DNA of 64,000 nt from Bartonella sp. F02 (GTDB taxonomy: Bacteria; Pseudomonadota; Alphaproteobacteria; Rhizobiales; Rhizobiaceae), in the NCBI RefSeq assembly GCF_026929975.1, contig NZ_JANHOK010000001.1:272236-336235 (forward strand). The letters are read 5' to 3'. Positions 38,288 through 48,251 of the stretch are shown one piece after another (the stretch's first letter is position 1; every line of letters begins with the position of its first letter). A model generated the notes under the pieces. That model worked only from the letters and a program-made list of their open reading frames with translations, was not told where the DNA came from and made no database searches. Position numbers and translations under genes: made by a program.

Positions 38288-39166
38288 ATGAATATGAAAT
38301 GTTTAATAACGGTTTCTGTTTTTGCTTTGATATCAGCTTCAGCAGTGCAAGCGGCAGATGTTGTCAGTCATTATCAACCAGAATCTATTGTTCTGCCAAT
38401 GATGAATCCCTCTACTTTTTCTTGGTCTGGTTTTTACTTTGGTGGTCAGGTTAGTGGTTTTTCAAGTAAAACGGCTTTAAGCATTCTTGAAGCCTCTACG
38501 TGGAAAGCTGTTAATAACGATATGCTCCCTAAGATTTCAGGTTTTATGGGAGGTGTTTATGCGGGTTCTAATGTTGAGATCAGCGATAGTTTGATTGTAG
38601 GTGTTGATACGGGTGTAATTTGGGTTGATAAAAAAGATATGAAAACGCTCATTGGAGGGCAAGTTATTTCTCCATTAGCTGTTAATGAAGAACGTATGGG
38701 TATTTTAGTTCCAACTGTAGGGCAAAATACAGAAAGAGGAAATGGCAATTTAAGGCAATATGATACTTCGTCGACGATTTTTGGTGAGAGACAACTTAAT
38801 GGAGAAGATGTTGTTAACCATACTTTGAAACAAAAATGGTCTGGTGCTACACGAGCGCGTATTGGTTTTTCTGCTGATCGTCTTATGCCTTATATTACTG
38901 GAGGAATTGCATATACACAGCTTCAAGATATTATTTCATTAGAAAAGAAAAACACGAAAGAAAATCCTACTAATTTGTTTGATGAAACTAAAATAATGGT
39001 TGGTTATACCCTTGGTGCTGGTCTTGATTTTGCAATGACAGATAATGTTATTTTGCGTACAGAATATCGTTATTCAGATTTTGGTAAAAAGAAATTCGTA
39101 AAAGATACACTGGAAATTAATTATAAAACAAATGATTTTCGCGTGGGTATCGCTTACAAATTTTAA
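38288..39166 (+). CDS. hbp: Hbp-family outer-membrane protein, copy 9
   Basis: 292 residues. Signal peptide MNMKCLITVSVFALISASAV-QAA. The N-terminal strand FSWSGFYFGGQVS and later KQKWSGATRARIGFSADRLMPY, YTLGAGLDFAM and FRVGIAYKF mark the family. The variable loop is expanded to about 60 residues (from VISPLAVNEERMG to NGEDVVNHTL), polar and without cysteine. With copies 10 and 11 it forms a second subgroup, which uses the FSWSGFY spelling and a GGATATTTGGAGA-type leader. Confidence 0.92.
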   Translation: MNMKCLITVSVFALISASAVQAADVVSHYQPESIVLPMMNPSTFSWSGFYFGGQVSGFSSKTALSILEASTWKAVNNDMLPKISGFMGGVYAGSNVEISDSLIVGVDTGVIWVDKKDMKTLIGGQVISPLAVNEERMGILVPTVGQNTERGNGNLRQYDTSSTIFGERQLNGEDVVNHTLKQKWSGATRARIGFSADRLMPYITGGIAYTQLQDIISLEKKNTKENPTNLFDETKIMVGYTLGAGLDFAMTDNVILRTEYRYSDFGKKKFVKDTLEINYKTNDFRVGIAYKF

Positions 39167-39187
39167 GTTACATTCTTTCTCATAATT

Positions 39188-39220
39188 AGCTCCATGTTAT
39201 TGTTGGAGCTTTTATTTTAT
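39188..39220 (+). terminator. terminator after Hbp copy 9
   Basis: AGCTCCA (39188-39194) pairs with TGGAGCT (39204-39210), followed by TTTATTTTAT. Confidence 0.75.
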
Positions 39221-39366
39221 TTGGGTTATTATTAATATATTCATATTGTGCAATATGAGTTCTTTATTGAATTTTAATTGAAGTGTTATACCTAAATGTA
39301 AAACGAGATATTGCAACATTAAGGTATTCACAAGGCCTATTTTTAGCAAAATATTGATTTTTATCG

Positions 39367-39380
39367 TTTTTACTACAATT
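39367..39380 (+). promoter_or_regulatory. shared upstream element, Hbp copy 10
   Basis: TTTTTACTACAATT, one base different from copies 1-5, 100 bp before the start codon. Confidence 0.4.
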
Positions 39381-39480
39381 ATTTCATGTTTCATACCTTA
39401 TAAAGGCCACGTTTAAGACTTTTAATAAGTTGCATTTTAGTTGTATTGATATCTCGTTTTGGATATTTGGAGATGAATTT

Positions 39481-40419
39481 ATGAATATTAAATGTTTAAT
39501 AACGGCATCTGTTTTTGCTTTGATTTCGGTTTCGGTTGCTCAGGCTGCAGATGTCACAACCCATCACAAGCCGGCATCAGTTATGCCACAAGTTATGAGT
39601 GTTTCTACGGTTTCTTGGTCGGGTTTTTATATGGGAGCTCAACTAGGTGGTTTTTTGAGTAAAGTTGATTTTAGTGCTCCTAAAGAGACTGTGTGGTTTC
39701 CCTTGAAGAAAGATAAATTTCCTAAGCTTTCAGGTTTGATTGGGGGTTTGTATGCGGGTTCCAACATTGATTTTGGTGATAGTTTTATCATAGGGATTGA
39801 TACGGGTGTAATTTTGTCTGGAAGTAAGGATACAAAAACAATAGTCGGTGGTCAGCCTATCCCTCCGGTTTCTCCAGTTGGAGTTAGAGGTAGGACGCAG
39901 GGATCTCGAGGTTCAGATGAGTCTCGTTCTGCAAATGGAGAGCATACTTATCCCGCAGTGACTTTGGAAGGATGTGCAGTTGATAATTCTTCAGGGGAAT
40001 GTGATACAATGCGAGTTCGTTTGATGTTGAACGATTTTGGAAAATCAAGCATGGATGCCATTGGTTCTGTTAAACACACTTTAAAGCAAAAATGGTCTGG
40101 TGCTACGAGAGTCCGGTTTGGTTTTACAGCTGATCGCATTATGCCTTACATTGCTGGTGGTGTTGCTTATACGCAACTTCAAGATACCATTTCAGTTGAT
40201 CCTTTAGGAACAAAAGAGAGTGTTGATATTTCTGATGAAACAAAAACGCTTGTTGGTTATACCTTAGGAGGTGGTTTAGATTTTGCGGTAAATGATAATG
40301 TTATACTGCGTGCAGAATATCGCTACTCCGATTTTGGCAAAAAGAAATTTATGAATGATAAAGTTCAACTAAGTTATACAACAAACGATTTCCGCGTTGG
40401 TGTCGCTTATAAATTTTGA
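39481..40419 (+). CDS. hbp: Hbp-family outer-membrane protein, copy 10 (cysteine-containing loop)
   Basis: 312 residues from the ATG at 39481, preceded by GGATATTTGGAGATGAATTT. Signal peptide MNIKCLITASVFALISVSVA-QAA. The loop between GIDTGVILSGSKD and KQKWSGATRVRFGFTADRI is about 85 residues long and contains two cysteines (EGCAVDNSSGECDTMRV), probably a disulfide-closed surface loop. The C-terminal half is almost the same as copy 11 (VSVDPLGTKES/VDISDETKTLVGYTLGGGLDF). Ends VGVAYKF. Confidence 0.92.
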   Translation: MNIKCLITASVFALISVSVAQAADVTTHHKPASVMPQVMSVSTVSWSGFYMGAQLGGFLSKVDFSAPKETVWFPLKKDKFPKLSGLIGGLYAGSNIDFGDSFIIGIDTGVILSGSKDTKTIVGGQPIPPVSPVGVRGRTQGSRGSDESRSANGEHTYPAVTLEGCAVDNSSGECDTMRVRLMLNDFGKSSMDAIGSVKHTLKQKWSGATRVRFGFTADRIMPYIAGGVAYTQLQDTISVDPLGTKESVDISDETKTLVGYTLGGGLDFAVNDNVILRAEYRYSDFGKKKFMNDKVQLSYTTNDFRVGVAYKF

Positions 40420-40442
40420 TTTACACTTAAATATTTGTAATT

Positions 40443-40470
40443 GGCTCCGTCTTTGGCGGAGCTTTTTTAT
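40443..40470 (+). terminator. terminator after Hbp copy 10
   Basis: GGCTCCG, TCTTTGG, CGGAGCT followed by TTTTTT. Confidence 0.75.
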
Positions 40471-40641
40471 TTCATTTAGCATTTATTAAAACACAAATAT
40501 TAATAATATATTATAACATATTTTATTTTATTGAATTTTATTTAAGATTTTATTCTAAATTTTTAAGCAGCTAATTGCCATATTAAGGTACCTAAAAGGT
40601 TTATTTTTGGCAAAATATCGATTTTTTTTAAAACTGTGTTT

Positions 40642-40655
40642 TTTTTGCTACAGAT
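40642..40655 (+). promoter_or_regulatory. shared upstream element, Hbp copy 11
   Basis: TTTTTGCTACAGAT, one base different from copies 1-5, 99 bp before the start codon; the flanking AACTGTGTTTTT also matches copy 3. Confidence 0.45.
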
Positions 40656-40754
40656 ATTTAATGCATTATGTTTTATAAAAAACCACATTTAGGATTCTTA
40701 AAAAACGTTTTATATATATTCGTATTGCGTATTGGATATTTGGAGATAAAATTT

Positions 40755-41708
40755 ATGAATATAAAATATTTAATGACGGTTTCTGTTTTCGCTTTGATTA
40801 CAGCTCCGGTTGCTCAGGCTGCAGATGTTATGACCCATTACCAACCGGCATCAGGTATTTCGCCAGTCGTTAATATTCCTAATTTTTCTTGGTCTGGTTT
40901 TTATATAGGAGGTCAAGCTGGGGGATTTTCGAGTAAAACAGACTTCAGTATTCCTAGTGGGACGCCGTGGTTTCCATTAGATAAAGAATTATTCCCTAAG
41001 CCTTCTGGTTTTGTTGGTGGGCTTTATGCAGGTTCCAATATCGATCTTGGCGATAGTTTTATTGTAAGTGTTGATGCAGATGTCAATTGGTCTGGTCGTA
41101 AAGATACCAAAACCATCATTGCTGAACGTGTTGCTGAAGCTGGTGCAGGAAGAGCTGTCGGACGTTCAGATGCTGCAAGGAATGGATCAGTTGGAGCACA
41201 TCCTGCTCCTGCAGGAGGCAGTTCGGAAAGACCTTATCCTGATTTGGCTTTGGATGGGTGCGCTGTTGATAATAATGGACCCGATGGGTGTAACGCAATA
41301 CGATTCAGTATGATGTCCAGAGATATCGGTAGAGGGGGTGAAAATGTATTGGGTGCCGTTAAACATACTTTAAAGGAAAAATGGTCTGGTGCTACGAGAA
41401 TCCGGTTTGGTTTTACAGCTGATCGTTTTATGCCTTATGTTGCTGGTGGTGTTGCTTATACGCAACTTCAAGATACCGTTTCAGTTGATCCTTTGAGAAC
41501 AGAAGAGGGTGTTGATATTTCTGATGAAACAAAAACGCTCGTTGGTTATACTCTAGGAGGCGGTTTAGATTTTGCGGTAAATGATAATATTATGTTGCGT
41601 GCAGAATATCGCTACTCCGATTTTGGTAAAAAGAAATTTATAGATGATAAAGTTCAACTAAGTTATAAAACGAACGATTTCCGCGTTGGTGTCGCTTATA
41701 AATTTTAA
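40755..41708 (+). CDS. hbp: Hbp-family outer-membrane protein, copy 11 (cysteine-containing loop)
   Basis: 317 residues from the ATG at 40755; an in-frame extension to 40668 is upstream leader. Signal peptide MNIKYLMTVSVFALITAPVA-QAA. The barrel motifs FSWSGFYIGGQAG and KEKWSGATRIRFGFTADRFM are present. The long loop (about 125-215) is Gly/Ala/Arg-rich and again has a Cys pair (DGCAVDNNGPDGCNAIRF) matching copy 10 in position but not in flanking sequence. From VDISDETKTLVGYTLGGGLD to the end it is nearly identical to copy 10. Last gene of the array; ileS follows. Confidence 0.92.
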   Translation: MNIKYLMTVSVFALITAPVAQAADVMTHYQPASGISPVVNIPNFSWSGFYIGGQAGGFSSKTDFSIPSGTPWFPLDKELFPKPSGFVGGLYAGSNIDLGDSFIVSVDADVNWSGRKDTKTIIAERVAEAGAGRAVGRSDAARNGSVGAHPAPAGGSSERPYPDLALDGCAVDNNGPDGCNAIRFSMMSRDIGRGGENVLGAVKHTLKEKWSGATRIRFGFTADRFMPYVAGGVAYTQLQDTVSVDPLRTEEGVDISDETKTLVGYTLGGGLDFAVNDNIMLRAEYRYSDFGKKKFIDDKVQLSYKTNDFRVGVAYKF

Positions 41709-41734
41709 TATACTTTAATAGTGAAGATTTTTTA

Positions 41735-41776
41735 GAATGCTCTGTCAATAAAAAAGGCGGAGCTTCTTTTTTTTAG
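41735..41776 (+). terminator. weak terminator after Hbp copy 11
   Basis: GCTCTGTC pairs imperfectly with GGCGGAGC around an A-rich loop, followed by TTCTTTTTTTT. Confidence 0.45.
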
Positions 41777-41951
41777 ATGTTTATTGTTCTGAATAGTTTC
41801 ATGGTCGTGTTTTAAGATATATATGTGAGTAATATATCTTCTTAATTGCAGTTTAAACTAATGATTGATTTCTCTTCTATCTTGATTGAAATAAAGGGAC
41901 AGGGTAATGGTGTGAGGATTAAATTATAAAAGTAGATAGGACGATTTCACA

Positions 41952-44867
41952 ATGACTGTGAAAAACAAAACAATAGATTACTCAGAAACTCTTTATTTAC
42001 CTCAAACCAGTTTTCCTATGCGTGCGGGTCTACCTCAAAAAGAGCTTGAATTGATGAACCGTTGGGAGAGTATGGATCTTTATGCTCAATTACGTCAACA
42101 AGCAAAAGATCGTCCACTTTACGTTCTTCATGATGGCCCTCCTTATGCGAATGGAAATATTCATATCGGGCATGCATTAAATAAAGTTTTAAAAGATGTT
42201 ATCGTTCGTTCATTTCAAATGCGCGGCTTTAATGCGAATTATGTTCCTGGGTGGGATTGTCATGGACTTCCAATTGAGTGGAAAATTGAAGAGAAATATC
42301 GTTCTCAAGGAAAAAATAAGGATGAGATTCCTATTAACGAGTTTCGTCAAGAATGTCGTGATTTCGCTCAACATTGGATCAATGTTCAGAGTGAAGAATT
42401 TAAACGCCTTGGTATTATTGGAGATTTTAAAAATCCTTATACGACAATGGCTTTTCATGCGGAAGCACGCATTGCAAGCGAATTAATAAAATTTGCGATG
42501 TCTGATCAAGTATATCGTGGTTCAAAACCTGTAATGTGGTCTGTTGTTGAGCGCACTGCTTTAGCTGAAGCAGAGATTGAATATCATGAACATGAATCAG
42601 ATGTTGTCTGGGTTAAGTTTTCTGTTTTGGAGTCGGATGCTGAAGATTTGCGTGATGCTTTTGTTGTGATTTGGACGACAACACCATGGACGCTTCCTGC
42701 AAATCGTGCAGTCAGTTATTCTTCGCAAATTTCTTATGGTGTTTATGAAGTTACAAGTGCGGAAAATGATTTTGGTCCTCAAGTTGGAGAAAAATTGCTT
42801 TTTGCAGATGTTTTGGCAGAGAGTTGTGCAAAAAAAGCAAAACTTGTTTTAAAGCGATTACGTGCTGTTCCTGCAGATGAACTTAAAAATATTGTTCTTT
42901 CTCATCCATTGCAAGGTTTAGCTGGAGGGTACAACTATAAAATTGCAATGCTTGATGGTTCACATGTAACGGATAGTGCTGGTACTGGTTTTGTTCATAC
43001 TGCTCCTAGTCATGGGCGCGAGGATTTTGAAATTTGGAATAATAATAAATCTGCATTAGAACAGGCAGGGATTGATACAGCGATACCTTTTCCTGTTGAT
43101 GATGCTGGTTTTTATACAAAAGATGTTCCTGGTTTTGGACCGGATCGTAAAGAGGGAGCCATTCGCGTTATTCATGATAATGGTAAAATGGGTGATGCCA
43201 ATAAAGAGGTTATCAAGGCTTTGATTATGGCAAACCGATTGTTTGCGCGTGGCCGTTTAAAACACTCATATCCTCATAGTTGGCGTTCTAAAAAGCCTAT
43301 TATTTTTCGTAATACACCTCAATGGTTTGTTTCAATGGATAAAGATTTGGGTGATAACTCAACTTTGCGCAGTCGAGCTTTGAAAGCGATTATGGAAACT
43401 CGTTTCGTTCCTTCTTCTGGTCAAAATCGGTTGTCTTCTATGATAGAAAATCGTCCTGATTGGGTTCTGTCTCGTCAACGTGCTTGGGGTGTTCCGATTT
43501 GTATCTTTGCAAATGAGGATGGTGAAATTCTTAAAGACGATCAAGTGAATAAGCGTATTTTGCAAGCTTTTGAAGAAGAAGGAGCAGATACTTGGTTTGC
43601 AGAAGGAGCTCGTGAGCGTTTTTTAGGCAATCGTGCCCATGAATCTTGGTATCAGGTTCGTGATATTCTTGATGTTTGGTTTGATTCTGGAGCAAGTCAT
43701 AGTTTTGTGTTAGAAGATCGTGCTGATTTACAATGGCCTGCTGATGTTTATTTTGAAGGCTCTGATCAGCATCGCGGTTGGTTTCAATCTTCTCTTCTAG
43801 AAAGTTGTGGTACGCGTGCTTGTTCACCTTATAAGGCAGTGGTTACGCACGGTTTTACTTTGGATGAAAATGGCAAAAAAATGTCTAAATCTTTAGGGAA
43901 TACTGTTGCACCACAAGATGTTATTCAAACATTTGGCGCTGATATTTTTCGCCTTTGGGTTGTTATGACTGATTATTGGGAAGATCAGCGTTTAGGGAAA
44001 AAGATTCTGCAAACAAATGTAGATTCATATCGTAAGTTACGAAATGCAATTCGTTGGATGCTGGGCATTTTAGTCTATGATGAAGAAGAAAAAATACCTT
44101 ATTGCGAACTTCCAGATCTTGAAAAATTTATATTACATCGGCTTTATGAGCTCGATCAGTTGATTAATCAATCTTATAATGAGTTCGATTTTAAGAAAGT
44201 TATGCGTGCATTATTGGATTTTTCAATCACTGAGTTGTCGGCATTTTATTTTGATATTCGCAAAGATTCTCTTTATTGTGATGCACCTTCATCGAAAAAG
44301 CGGAAAGCATCTTTACAAATTATTCGTGAAATTTTTGATCGAATGGTCACATGGCTTGCTCCAATGTTACCTTTTACAATGGAAGAAGCGTGGTTAGAGC
44401 GTTATCCAAAAAATGATTCTGTTCATTTAGAGCAGTTTCGTCCTGCGTTAGCAGAATGGAAAAATGAATCGTTGGCGGAGCGTTGGAAAAGAATTCGGCA
44501 AGTTCGTAAAGTTGTAACGGGAGCTTTAGAGCTTGAGAGAGCAGATAAACGTATTGGATCATCTTTGGAAGCAGCGCCTAAAGTTTTTATTTCTGATCCA
44601 CTACTCCTAGAGGCATTAGAAGGTGTTGATATGGCGGAAATTTGTATCTCTAGTGCTTTAACGATTGTCAATGATAAGTCACCTTCAGATGCATTTGTAT
44701 TAAGTGATGTTGAAGGTGTTGGCGTGTGTTCAGAGAAGGCTGTAGGAGAAAAATGTGCTCGATCTTGGCGTTATACACAAGATGTTGGAAGTGATCCTGC
44801 TTATCCTGATGTGTCTGCGCGTGATGCAGCCGCTTTGCGAGAGTTAAAGACACTTGGAAAAATTTAA
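41952..44867 (+). CDS. ileS: isoleucyl-tRNA synthetase
   Basis: 971 residues, class I synthetase. The HIGH motif is in [18 protein letters not shown] (near residue 65) and the KMSKS motif in [17 protein letters not shown] (near 645). An editing domain (about 200-400) with [15 protein letters not shown] is present, and the [14 protein letters not shown] and [10 protein letters not shown] stretches are typical of IleRS. No C-terminal zinc-binding cysteine cluster is obvious at the end. A long 240-bp leader separates it from the Hbp array; no T-box is apparent, as expected for a proteobacterium. Confidence 0.97.
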   Translation: MTVKNKTIDYSETLYLPQTSFPMRAGLPQKELELMNRWESMDLYAQLRQQAKDRPLYVLHDGPPYANGNIHIGHALNKVLKDVIVRSFQMRGFNANYVPGWDCHGLPIEWKIEEKYRSQGKNKDEIPINEFRQECRDFAQHWINVQSEEFKRLGIIGDFKNPYTTMAFHAEARIASELIKFAMSDQVYRGSKPVMWSVVERTALAEAEIEYHEHESDVVWVKFSVLESDAEDLRDAFVVIWTTTPWTLPANRAVSYSSQISYGVYEVTSAENDFGPQVGEKLLFADVLAESCAKKAKLVLKRLRAVPADELKNIVLSHPLQGLAGGYNYKIAMLDGSHVTDSAGTGFVHTAPSHGREDFEIWNNNKSALEQAGIDTAIPFPVDDAGFYTKDVPGFGPDRKEGAIRVIHDNGKMGDANKEVIKALIMANRLFARGRLKHSYPHSWRSKKPIIFRNTPQWFVSMDKDLGDNSTLRSRALKAIMETRFVPSSGQNRLSSMIENRPDWVLSRQRAWGVPICIFANEDGEILKDDQVNKRILQAFEEEGADTWFAEGARERFLGNRAHESWYQVRDILDVWFDSGASHSFVLEDRADLQWPADVYFEGSDQHRGWFQSSLLESCGTRACSPYKAVVTHGFTLDENGKKMSKSLGNTVAPQDVIQTFGADIFRLWVVMTDYWEDQRLGKKILQTNVDSYRKLRNAIRWMLGILVYDEEEKIPYCELPDLEKFILHRLYELDQLINQSYNEFDFKKVMRALLDFSITELSAFYFDIRKDSLYCDAPSSKKRKASLQIIREIFDRMVTWLAPMLPFTMEEAWLERYPKNDSVHLEQFRPALAEWKNESLAERWKRIRQVRKVVTGALELERADKRIGSSLEAAPKVFISDPLLLEALEGVDMAEICISSALTIVNDKSPSDAFVLSDVEGVGVCSEKAVGEKCARSWRYTQDVGSDPAYPDVSARDAAALRELKTLGKI

Positions 44868-45032
44868 GCAATTTTAAATGAAAATCATTTGAACAAGCGA
44901 TATGCAGTGAACGTTTTATGTTTCTAGGAGTTAGCTTGTTTTCAATCTTTTTTGATATAATGGTACAGGTTAATTTTGATAAAAAACCAGAGTAATAAAA
45001 ATAGAATTAAAACTATTTTTGGCACATTAAAG

Positions 45033-45059
45033 AGCAGCGTAAACAATCTTTACGCTGCT
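45033..45059. terminator. perfect 11-bp hairpin between convergent ileS and tadA
   Basis: AGCAGCGTAAA, CAATC, TTTACGCTGCT. It has no T-run on either side, so it may act as a two-way terminator only with help, or as a different structural element. Confidence 0.55.
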
Positions 45060-45146
45060 ACTGAAAAAGTCAGCAGAAGAAAGGTAAATCATAGTTAATA
45101 TTTTTTGCGCTATTTGAGTTTATTATAGAGTAGCTGAGAAAAAGAT

Positions 45147-45599
45147 TTACTTTTGGTATCGCTTTTGGATAAAAAAATCTTTCAGTAATTGTGCTGCTTC
45201 TCTTTCTTTAAAACCAGAATAAACTTCAGGGCTATGATGACAAGTTGGTTGTTTATAAAGATGTGGTCCGTGTTCGATAGCGCCACCTTTTGGATCACTA
45301 GTTGCATAGTAAAGACGTCGTATTCGTGCGAATGAAATAGCTGCAGCACACATAGCACACGGTTCAAGTGTTACATAAAGATCGCATTCGGGAAGTCGTT
45401 CACTTTGCAATATTTGACAAGCGATACGAAGAGCGCGTATCTCTGCGTGTCCTGTTGGATCATGCGCGTGTTTTATGAGATTACCAGCGCGTGCGATGAT
45501 TGTTTTTCCACGCATAATAACGGCGCCTACAGGGACTTCATCTTGTTTTGCAGATTTTTGCGCTTCTAAAAGAGCAATTTCCATGGGAGTAAATGTCAT
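45147..45599 (-). CDS. tadA: tRNA-specific adenosine deaminase
   Basis: 150 residues. The cytidine-deaminase-fold zinc site is complete: HAEIRAL (His and catalytic Glu) and PCAMCAAAI (Cys pair). The start MTFTPMEIALLEAQKSAKQDEVPVGAVI is typical of TadA. It makes inosine at the wobble base of tRNA-Arg(ACG). Convergent with ileS; the next gene on the right, rluB, is divergent from it. Confidence 0.95.
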   Translation of the reverse strand: MTFTPMEIALLEAQKSAKQDEVPVGAVIMRGKTIIARAGNLIKHAHDPTGHAEIRALRIACQILQSERLPECDLYVTLEPCAMCAAAISFARIRRLYYATSDPKGGAIEHGPHLYKQPTCHHSPEVYSGFKEREAAQLLKDFFIQKRYQK

Positions 45600-45861
45600 G
45601 TTTATATTATCATTTTAGGAATAGATACTAAAAAAACTCTTTAGAGGTTTGTTGTGAAATGAACAAATTTATTATGATTGATTTTTTGATAAAAGAAAAT
45701 TTATCATTTGTTAAAAAAAATAAAGTTTTTTAAAAAATATGTTCTTTCTGTTAGAAAATATAAAATGATGAATGATTGCGCTGTTCTCTTTTAACAATAG
45801 GTAATATGATGTGCGTAATGAATTTTCTGGATGGTCTGGAGAAGGCCGAGGTGAAGAGAAG

Positions 45862-47265
45862 ATGAATGAAAATAATGAGAGCGAGCGGATTGCTAAAAGG
45901 TTAGCGCGTGCAGGAATAGCGTCGCGTCGCGATGCGGAAATGATGATTATAGCAGGCCGTATTGTTGTCAATGGTAAGGTTGTGACAACGCCTGCTTTTA
46001 ATGTAACACGCTCTGATATCATTACAGTTGATGGAAATCCTTTGCCTCCAGCAGAGCGAACACGATTATGGCTTTATCACAAACCGGCAGGATTTGTTAC
46101 CACAAACCGTGATCCTGAAGGAAGACCGACGGTATTTGATAATTTGCCGACAGGGATGCCTCGTGTTCTTTCAGTCGGTAGACTTGATATTAATACAGAA
46201 GGACTTTTATTATTAACAAATGATGGCGGTTTGGCACGCGTATTAGAGTTGCCTTTAACAGGGTGGGTTCGTAAATATCGGGTTCGTGCACATGGAAAAG
46301 TTAAACAAAATGCGCTTGATAATTTGAAAAACGGTATTGCGATTGATGGTATTTTTTACGGTTCAATTGATGCTTCAATTGAACGTGAGCAAGGATCAAA
46401 TATATGGCTTTCTGTCTCGTTACGCGAGGGAAAAAATCGTGAAGTCAAGAATGTTTTTGGAGCTTTAGGATTATCTGTTAATCGTTTAATTCGTATTTCT
46501 TATGGTCCCTTTCAACTTTCTGATTTAGCTGTGGGAGCAGTGCGTGAATTGAGAGGTCGAACATTGCGTGACCAGTTGGGTGAGCGCTTAATTGAGCAGG
46601 CTAATGCCGATTTTGATTCTCCTATTCTTAAGCCTTTTTCAAATTCTGTTGTTGTGCCTGAAAAACAAAGAAGCAAAAAATTATCTTTAGAAAATGAAGG
46701 TTGGATTTTTTCGAGTGAGAAAAACAACATAAGTAAAAAGAAAAACAGTTTTTCTGAGAAGAGTCAGTCGCGATTAAGTGCGAAATCTGATGAAAAGCTT
46801 ATGCGTAAAAATCCCAATGAAGATGAGAAAAAAGCATCTTCTGCTGTACGTTCACGTCGTTCTAATGTTTGGATGGCATCCGGCGCGCGTCCGCAGGCTG
46901 CGCGTGGGAAGTTTGGTGATGATGGAAATAAATATCATGATCGTCGAGATGGTTTTCACGAGAGAACGTCATCTGATAAGATTAAGAAAAAACGACCAAA
47001 AAATTTCTTAAATAAAGAGAAAGATATTGGTTTTGATAAACAACACAGTAAAACATACGCTGGTGAAACATATTTTTTGGGCAAAAGAGATCAATTTTCT
47101 CAAAAAAAAGGGAAAAATATCAAAAATGACAGTGATGAGCGTTTTTTAAAAAGCAAAAGAAAAGATAAATTTTCAGATCATCGTGTAAAGAAATCCAAAC
47201 TGTATAGTGGTCGTGCAAAAACATCGAAGTTATTGGGAGAGTCACGTGCGGATCGTCGGCGGTAA
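45862..47265 (+). CDS. rluB: 23S rRNA pseudouridine synthase, RluB/RsuA family, with long basic tail
   Basis: 467 residues from the ATG at 45862; a GTG at 45811 would add 17 residues. An S4 RNA-binding domain (about 8-60, [20 protein letters not shown]) precedes the catalytic domain, whose motif [17 protein letters not shown] holds the catalytic Asp. The last 200 residues or so are Lys/Arg/Ser-rich and low in complexity. Such tails are common in alphaproteobacterial RluB and probably bind RNA. The start of rsmD lies inside its end. Confidence 0.92.
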   Translation: MNENNESERIAKRLARAGIASRRDAEMMIIAGRIVVNGKVVTTPAFNVTRSDIITVDGNPLPPAERTRLWLYHKPAGFVTTNRDPEGRPTVFDNLPTGMPRVLSVGRLDINTEGLLLLTNDGGLARVLELPLTGWVRKYRVRAHGKVKQNALDNLKNGIAIDGIFYGSIDASIEREQGSNIWLSVSLREGKNREVKNVFGALGLSVNRLIRISYGPFQLSDLAVGAVRELRGRTLRDQLGERLIEQANADFDSPILKPFSNSVVVPEKQRSKKLSLENEGWIFSSEKNNISKKKNSFSEKSQSRLSAKSDEKLMRKNPNEDEKKASSAVRSRRSNVWMASGARPQAARGKFGDDGNKYHDRRDGFHERTSSDKIKKKRPKNFLNKEKDIGFDKQHSKTYAGETYFLGKRDQFSQKKGKNIKNDSDERFLKSKRKDKFSDHRVKKSKLYSGRAKTSKLLGESRADRRR

Positions 47266-47803
47266 ATTTGCAGGACGTATTTTGTCAGAACCTATCGGCA
47301 AAGCTATTCGTCCAACGAGCGACCGTACGCGTGAAAGTCTTTTTAATATTCTTTCTCATCGAGAAGAAAATTTTTGGACAGATAAACGTATTCTCGATCT
47401 TTTTGCTGGGACTGGTGCCCTAGGTATTGAAGCGCTCTCGCGTGGTGCGAAAGCAGCTGTTTTTGTGGAAAATTCGATTGAAGGACGCAGTTTAATTCAA
47501 AAAAATATAGAGTCTTTTGGATTGCAAGGTGTTGGGCGTATTTTACGCCGTGATGCAACGAAACTCGGTACTATTGGGACGATGCTTCCCTTTGATGTCA
47601 TTTATGCAGATCCTCCTTATGGTCATTGTTTAGGTGAACAAGCTTTTGTTGAAGCTGTCAAAGGAGGGTGGGCAAAAACGACGTCACTTTTTATTCTTGA
47701 GGAAAAAAAAGAGGCGGTTATTGATTTACCTGATATATTTTATTTAGATGATAAACGCTTTTATGGTGATACAGTAATCCGTATTTATACACTGCAGACA
47801 TAA
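47246..47803 (+). CDS. rsmD: 16S rRNA m2G966 methyltransferase RsmD
   Basis: 185 residues from the GTG at 47246, which gives the family start [19 protein letters not shown] lies 6 bases upstream, so the longer frame from 47207 is rejected. SAM-binding region [20 protein letters not shown] and the catalytic DPPYG ([10 protein letters not shown]) are intact. It overlaps rluB by 20 bp, a conserved rhizobial pair of rRNA-modifying genes. Confidence 0.95.
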   Translation: MRIVGGKFAGRILSEPIGKAIRPTSDRTRESLFNILSHREENFWTDKRILDLFAGTGALGIEALSRGAKAAVFVENSIEGRSLIQKNIESFGLQGVGRILRRDATKLGTIGTMLPFDVIYADPPYGHCLGEQAFVEAVKGGWAKTTSLFILEEKKEAVIDLPDIFYLDDKRFYGDTVIRIYTLQT

Positions 47804-48251
47804 TTTTAAACTTGAACATTATTTTTTATACATTTTTGTTTTATGATATTTTGCGGAATTATAATGTTTTTAAATTATTTGATTAAATGAGCTCATCTTT
47901 TGTGGGCTGTTGAATTTGCGAGATTTTTGCTAATCAAGAAAATAGGTTTTGTTTTTGATGAACAGAAACTTATTTTTTCAAATTATTGTAGGATAAAATT
48001 CGTATGACATTTAAGATAATATCTTTGGTTGCGTCTTTTTGTTGATGAGATATAAACTCTTTTTCTTAATTCTACAGAAATTGAGTGATGTGTGTTATTT
48101 TGTATAAACAATTAAAAGACAATAAGGATCGATTGGTAATACAAAAACAATGTATGAATAGCTCATAATTTTGAGTTATGGTCGTGAGGTGTTGTTTATA
48201 ACTTTTCTTGCTTTTTTATCAGTGTGAATTCAATATTTTAAGGAGTCTGTG
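47804..48251. other. 448-bp intergenic region, no gene seen
   Basis: AT-rich, with no long frame or recognisable structure. The AGGAG for pmbA is at its right end. Confidence 0.5.

Larger units (their letters stand above)
39167..39480. other. 314-bp intergenic region before Hbp copy 10
   Basis: It holds the copy 9 terminator, an upstream element variant at 39367-39380 and the GGATATTTGGAGATG leader. A minus-strand frame at 39212-39394 is a shadow. Confidence 0.5.
40420..40754. other. 335-bp intergenic region before Hbp copy 11
   Basis: It contains the copy 10 terminator (40443-40470), an element variant (40642-40655) and the GGATATTTGGAGATAAAATTT leader. Confidence 0.5.

Noticed and set aside
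30218..41708. Phage or integrative element cargo
   Set aside because: No integrase, transposase, tRNA-flanked repeat or terminal inverted repeats were seen around the array; local duplication explains it better.
41709..41951. T-box or other leader riboswitch before ileS
   Set aside because: No T-box sequence or antiterminator pairing is visible, and T-boxes are not expected in alphaproteobacteria.
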